From contig JAVJTC010000003.1 in the NCBI GenBank assembly GCA_040219085.1, positions 78,849 to 142,848 of the forward strand: a stretch of DNA of 64,000 bases. Reading direction: 5' to 3'. The position numbers were made by a program, and so were the translations under genes. Origin of the DNA: Acidimicrobiales bacterium (GTDB lineage Bacteria; Actinomycetota; Acidimicrobiia; Acidimicrobiales; JAVJTC01). Under the pieces are notes generated by a model, which did not search any database, had not been told where the DNA came from, and saw nothing but the letters and a program-made list of their open reading frames with translations. Of this stretch, positions 60,889 through 64,000 are shown piece after piece (the stretch's first letter is position 1; the number at the start of each line of letters is the position of its first letter).

Positions 60889-62028
60889 CTAGCGGACGGC
60901 GCCGAGGTCGCGCAGGGCCGCCACCTCGTCGGCTGCGAACCCCCAGTCGGCGAGAGCCTCGTCGGTGTCACGGCCGGGATGAGGGGCCGGACGACGAACC
61001 GACGACGGCGTGCGGGAGAACCGCGGCGCCGGCCCGGGCTGGGTGATGCCGGCGACCTCGACGAAGGTGCCCCGCTCGACGTTGTGGGGATGGCGGGGCG
61101 CCTCGTCCCACGAGAGCACCGGGGCGAAGCACGCGTCGGTCCCCTCGAGCACCTCGCACCACTCGGCCCGGGTCCTCGTCGCGAAGACCTCGGCGAGGCG
61201 GTCCTTCATCTCGGGCCAGGTCGAGGGGTCGTTCTGGTCGGGCAGATCGGCTGCGTCGAGTCCGACGAGGCGGACGAGCTCCGCGCAGAACTGGGGCTCG
61301 ATCGCGCCGACGGCCACGTGGCGACCGTCCGCGCACTCGTAGACCTCGTAGAACCACGCGCCCGTGTCGAGCAGGTTCGTCCCCGTGGGACCCCACTGGC
61401 CGTGACCGTGGAAGCCGTAGATCATCGTCGACAACAGCGCCGCCCCGTCGACCATCGCAGCGTCCACCACCTGCCCCTGACCCGAGGTGCGGGACTCGAC
61501 CAGCGCGGCGACCACGCCGAACGCGAGCAGCATCCCACCGCCGCCGAAGTCCCCGACCAGGTTGAGGGGCGGGACCGGGGTCTCGCCCGCACGGCCTATA
61601 CCGCCGAGCGCTCCCGACAGGGCGATGTAGTCGATGTCGTGGCCTGCGGCCGCCGCGTAGGGGCCGCTCTGACCCCAGCCGGTCATCCGGCCGTAGACGA
61701 GCGAAGGCCGGCGTTCCAGACAGACATCGGGCCCGATGCCGAGGCGTTCGGCCACACCGGGCCGGAATCCCTCGATGAAGACGTCGGCCCGGTCCACGAG
61801 ACGGAGAACCGTCTCGACCCCCTCGGGCTTCTTGAGGTCCACGGCCACCGAGCGGCGGCTCCGGTTCAAGATGTCGTCGTGGGCGCCGGTCGGCGGCGGG
61901 TCCTGCGCGGCTGATGCACGGTCCACTCTCACGACGTCCGCGCCGGCGTCGGCCAGCATCATCGCGCAGAAGGGGCCGGGGCCGATTCCCGCGATCTCCA
62001 CCACACGGACTCCGTCGAGAACACCCAT
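60889..62028 (-). CDS. CaiB/BaiF CoA-transferase family, alpha-methylacyl-CoA racemase-like
   Basis: The 379-residue protein has VVEIAGIGPGPFCAMMLADAGADVVRVD, the racemase His/Asp pair in AAGHDIDYIALSGALG and NLVGDFGGGGMLLAFGV, and a normal C-terminal domain. The racemase signature favours alpha-methylacyl-CoA racemase over CoA transferase. GGAG lies 6 nt before the ATG at 62028; the ATG 6 nt earlier is too close to the SD. It lies between the PIG-L and hydrolase genes. Confidence 0.88.
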   Translation of the reverse strand: MGVLDGVRVVEIAGIGPGPFCAMMLADAGADVVRVDRASAAQDPPPTGAHDDILNRSRRSVAVDLKKPEGVETVLRLVDRADVFIEGFRPGVAERLGIGPDVCLERRPSLVYGRMTGWGQSGPYAAAAGHDIDYIALSGALGGIGRAGETPVPPLNLVGDFGGGGMLLAFGVVAALVESRTSGQGQVVDAAMVDGAALLSTMIYGFHGHGQWGPTGTNLLDTGAWFYEVYECADGRHVAVGAIEPQFCAELVRLVGLDAADLPDQNDPSTWPEMKDRLAEVFATRTRAEWCEVLEGTDACFAPVLSWDEAPRHPHNVERGTFVEVAGITQPGPAPRFSRTPSSVRRPAPHPGRDTDEALADWGFAADEVAALRDLGAVR

Positions 62029-62047
62029 GGACATCTCCAATCTCGTC

Positions 62048-62968
62048 CTATCTCGGACCCGGGGCGGCGACACGGGCGTGCTCGATGTTCGCGACCACGG
62101 CGTCGATGATGGTCGGCCAGTAGGCCTCGGGCATGTCGTGGCCCATTCCTTCGAGCACGACGTGGCGCGCCCCCGGGATGAGCGCCGCCGTGCGTTCACC
62201 ACCCGAGGGGCCGACGAGCGTGTCACGGTCCCCGTGCAGGACGACCGTGGGCACGCCGATGCCCCGCAGGCCCGCGTCACGGGGCGGCGACACGAGGTAG
62301 GCGGCGGCCTGGCGGGCGTCCGCGTCGGCGTCGGCGGGGCGACGGTCCCAGCACTCGTCGAAGTAGTCACGCAGCGCTTCGGGATCGTGGTGCCCGGGAC
62401 TCGACCACACCTCCCGCACGGCGATTCCCCGCTCGATCGACGCCTCCCGACCCTCCGGGGCCGGCTCCATGATCGCAGCGAGCGCCTCCGGTGTCGGCTG
62501 GCCGACCTCGGGCTCACCCGTCGACGACGACAGCGAGGCGAGCGACGCGACCACCCCGGGGTGCTCGATGGCCACGGACTGGGCGATCATCCCACCCAGC
62601 GACGTGCCGAACAGGTGCACCGGATCCGCCGACAGGTGCGAAATGAGGCCGGCGACGTCGGCTGCCATGTCCGAGAGGGTGTAAGGGACCGGGGCGTGGG
62701 GCTCACCGACGATCATGGCGTCCACGTCACGGCGCCCGAACCCGGAGTCGTCGAGATGGGTGGACAGGCCGACGTCGCGGTTGTCGAACCGCACCACCGA
62801 CAGACCGTGGTCGGCCAGTGCGGCGCAGAACGGCAGCGGCCACGAGATCGCCTGGGTGTTCAGGCCGGCGACGAGGACGAGCAGCGGGTCATCCGCTTCC
62901 CCGAACCTCTCGTAGTGCAGTTCGATCTCGCCCACGCGTGCCGTGGCGGCCACGGCCGGGACGATCAC
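62048..62968 (-). CDS. Alpha/beta hydrolase
   Basis: The 306-residue protein has the fold hallmarks: LLVLVAGLNTQAISWPLPF, nucleophile elbow FGTSLGGMIAQ, Asp in GDRDTLVGP, and His in GMGHDMPEAYWP. Substrate is unknown. It overlaps the PH/SHOCT stop by 4 nt and precedes the racemase by 20 nt. Confidence 0.9.
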   Translation of the reverse strand: MIVPAVAATARVGEIELHYERFGEADDPLLVLVAGLNTQAISWPLPFCAALADHGLSVVRFDNRDVGLSTHLDDSGFGRRDVDAMIVGEPHAPVPYTLSDMAADVAGLISHLSADPVHLFGTSLGGMIAQSVAIEHPGVVASLASLSSSTGEPEVGQPTPEALAAIMEPAPEGREASIERGIAVREVWSSPGHHDPEALRDYFDECWDRRPADADADARQAAAYLVSPPRDAGLRGIGVPTVVLHGDRDTLVGPSGGERTAALIPGARHVVLEGMGHDMPEAYWPTIIDAVVANIEHARVAAPGPR

Positions 62969-63633
62969 ATCCTGTCGAGGAGGTCGCGCTTCTTCGCCGC
63001 GAACTCCTCTTCGGTGATGATGCCGCGGGCCCGCAGTGAGTCGAGGCGCTCGATCTGTTCGGGAATCGTCTCCCGGGGGGCGCTCTCCCCCGCAGCCGCT
63101 GCGGTCCCGGCTTCGGCCGCGCCCGCAGCCATCGTCCGGCCGTAGGCCTCGAGGCGCCGCTGCTCGACGTCCTCCATGGCGCGGTAGATCTCCTGCTGTA
63201 CGGAATTCGGTCGACGCACGTTCTCGAAGTTCTGCCGACCACCCTCACCCGCGGACTCGATCCCGAGATCCCCGGATCCGAGGATCCGCTCGAAGACGGA
63301 CTGGTTGAAGAAGACGGTGTTGATGCGCTCCAGCGGGATCTCGATGCCGCGTTTGGAGACGATCCCGGAGCGGAAGATGACCCGTTCGGTCGTCACCACG
63401 AAGTTCATCCCGGCCCACCGCATGTAGCGCGCGACGAAGGCGCCGACCGCGACGAGAACCAGCAGCCCGACGATCCACTTGAGGGCGTCGGCCGCGTCGG
63501 CCGCCAACACCACGATCCCCAGGATCACGGCCCCCGCGAGCGCGGCCGAATGGGGGGCGATGTACCACCAGTGCGGACGGAGATCGAGAACGATCTCCTC
63601 GTTGCGGTTCAACAACTTCGTGGGGAAGGCCAT
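62965..63633 (-). CDS. PH-domain (DUF304/bPH2) membrane protein with SHOCT domain
   Basis: The 222-residue protein has about two TM segments (AALAGAVILGIVVLAADAA and WIVGLLVLVAVGAFVARYM), then the bacterial PH-type domain NFVVTTERVIFRSGIVSKRGIEIPLERINTVFFNQSV, and a C-terminal SHOCT motif IEQLDSLRARGIITEEEFAAKKRDLL-like. Function is unknown. It is the first gene of a small minus-strand group reaching to the four-TM gene. Confidence 0.88.
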   Translation of the reverse strand: MAFPTKLLNRNEEIVLDLRPHWWYIAPHSAALAGAVILGIVVLAADAADALKWIVGLLVLVAVGAFVARYMRWAGMNFVVTTERVIFRSGIVSKRGIEIPLERINTVFFNQSVFERILGSGDLGIESAGEGGRQNFENVRRPNSVQQEIYRAMEDVEQRRLEAYGRTMAAGAAEAGTAAAAGESAPRETIPEQIERLDSLRARGIITEEEFAAKKRDLLDRM

Positions 63634-63647
63634 CGTCGCCGAGCCTA

Positions 63648-64000
63648 ATGCGGGTCGACCAGTGGTTCCGAGTTCTCGGGGGCGGGTCTGTCAGATCCAC
63701 CGTTCATCTGACAGACCCTCCCCTCGAGGCCCGCCGGCGCCTCGTCGACTTCTACACCGCCTGCGATGACGCCGAGGTCCCCGAGCTCACCCGGCTCGCG
63801 AAGACGATCCGACGCTGGGAACGGCCCCTGCTGCGCTGGCACACCACCGGGTTGACTAACGCCGCCACTGAAGGCCGGAACCTGATCATCAAGAACATCA
63901 AGCGGCTCGGCTTCGGGTTCCGCAACTTCGAGAACTATCGCCTCCGACTCCTGTTGCGCTGCGGGACCACATGGCAGACTCGCAGCGCACCATCAATACG
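63648..64000 (+). pseudogene. ISL3-type transposase, C-terminal fragment (runs off edge)
   Basis: A plus-strand frame from ATG 63648 reads LEARRRLVDFYTACDDAEVPELTRLAKTIRRWE, then TNAATEGRNLIIKNIKRLGFGFRNFENYRLRLLLRC. This matches the C-terminal catalytic part of ISL3-family transposases, which continues to the window edge. The first roughly 20 residues are not transposase-like, so the 5' part is missing, probably by truncation. A 13-bp inverted repeat sits at the boundary. Confidence 0.8.
63684..63718. repeat. 13-bp perfect inverted repeat at the transposase-fragment boundary
   Basis: GGGTCTGTCAGAT (63684-63696) and ATCTGACAGACCC (63706-63718) form a perfect stem with a 9-nt loop. It sits where transposase similarity begins. 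No U-tract follows, so terminator function is unclear. It may be a scar or a former element end. Confidence 0.55.

Overview
The window is 64 kb of very GC-rich chromosome carrying about 68 genes, nearly all housekeeping and about 85% on the minus strand. Gene content and order point to Actinomycetota. Signs are dapA next to rnj, a WhiG-type sigma factor, a SepIVA-like coiled-coil protein beside a DUF177 gene, coaD-rsmD-recG, a mycothiol-type PIG-L deacetylase, an HspR-like (HAIR) operator, many GTG and some TTG starts, and 4-8 nt start/stop overlaps. The mix (type-3 prolyl-tRNA synthetase, ATP-type PEP carboxykinase, acidic tails) would suit a deep branch such as Acidimicrobiia, but that placement is inference.

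Layout. 1-8.5 kb (minus): RNase J, dapA, SURF1, dapB, pnp, rpsO, truB, rbfA, a DUF503 gene. 8.5-13.3 kb (minus): infB, nusA, rimP, the rest of the transcription/translation-initiation operon. 13.4-23.4 kb (minus): proS, ispG, a site-2 protease, dxr, cdsA, frr, pyrH, tsf, rpsB. 23.4-28.5 kb (minus): a degenerate LytM protein, whiG-type sigma, xerC, dprA, comM. 28.6-34 kb: a cytochrome c lipoprotein, two small plus-strand genes, yraN, then rplS-trmD-rimM-khpA-rpsP-ffh. 34-37.6 kb: an SSI-domain lipoprotein, a small basic protein, ftsY, an HtrA-type protease. 37.7-43.1 kb: a two-component system divergent from a moxR-DUF58-VWA operon (plus). 43.1-55 kb (minus): smc, an Fpg-like protein, rnc, acpP, plsX, rpmF, DUF177, SepIVA-like, coaD, rsmD, a GNAT protein, recG. 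54.9-63.6 kb: a FakA/DAK2 protein, then plus-strand cold-shock-like gene, pckA, hsp20 and a stand-alone RAM domain, then minus-strand membrane protein, PIG-L, racemase, hydrolase and PH/SHOCT genes. The right edge carries an ISL3-type transposase fragment.

The genes mostly serve RNA metabolism and translation, the SRP/FtsY targeting route, DNA uptake and repair (DprA, ComM, RecG, SMC), lysine/diaminopimelate and MEP isoprenoid synthesis, and envelope control.

I see no clearly new multi-gene system, CRISPR array, rRNA or tRNA gene. The more unusual signals are regulatory or structural: a pair of matched 22-bp palindromes between dapB and SURF1; a terminator-like hairpin inside the probable rimP-nusA-infB leader; hairpins between rpsO and pnp; a HAIR-like operator before hsp20; a 36-bp dyad before the RAM gene; acidic, Ala-rich or RG-rich tails on S2, S16, NusA and PNPase; and Fpg-like and LytM-like proteins that lack expected catalytic residues.
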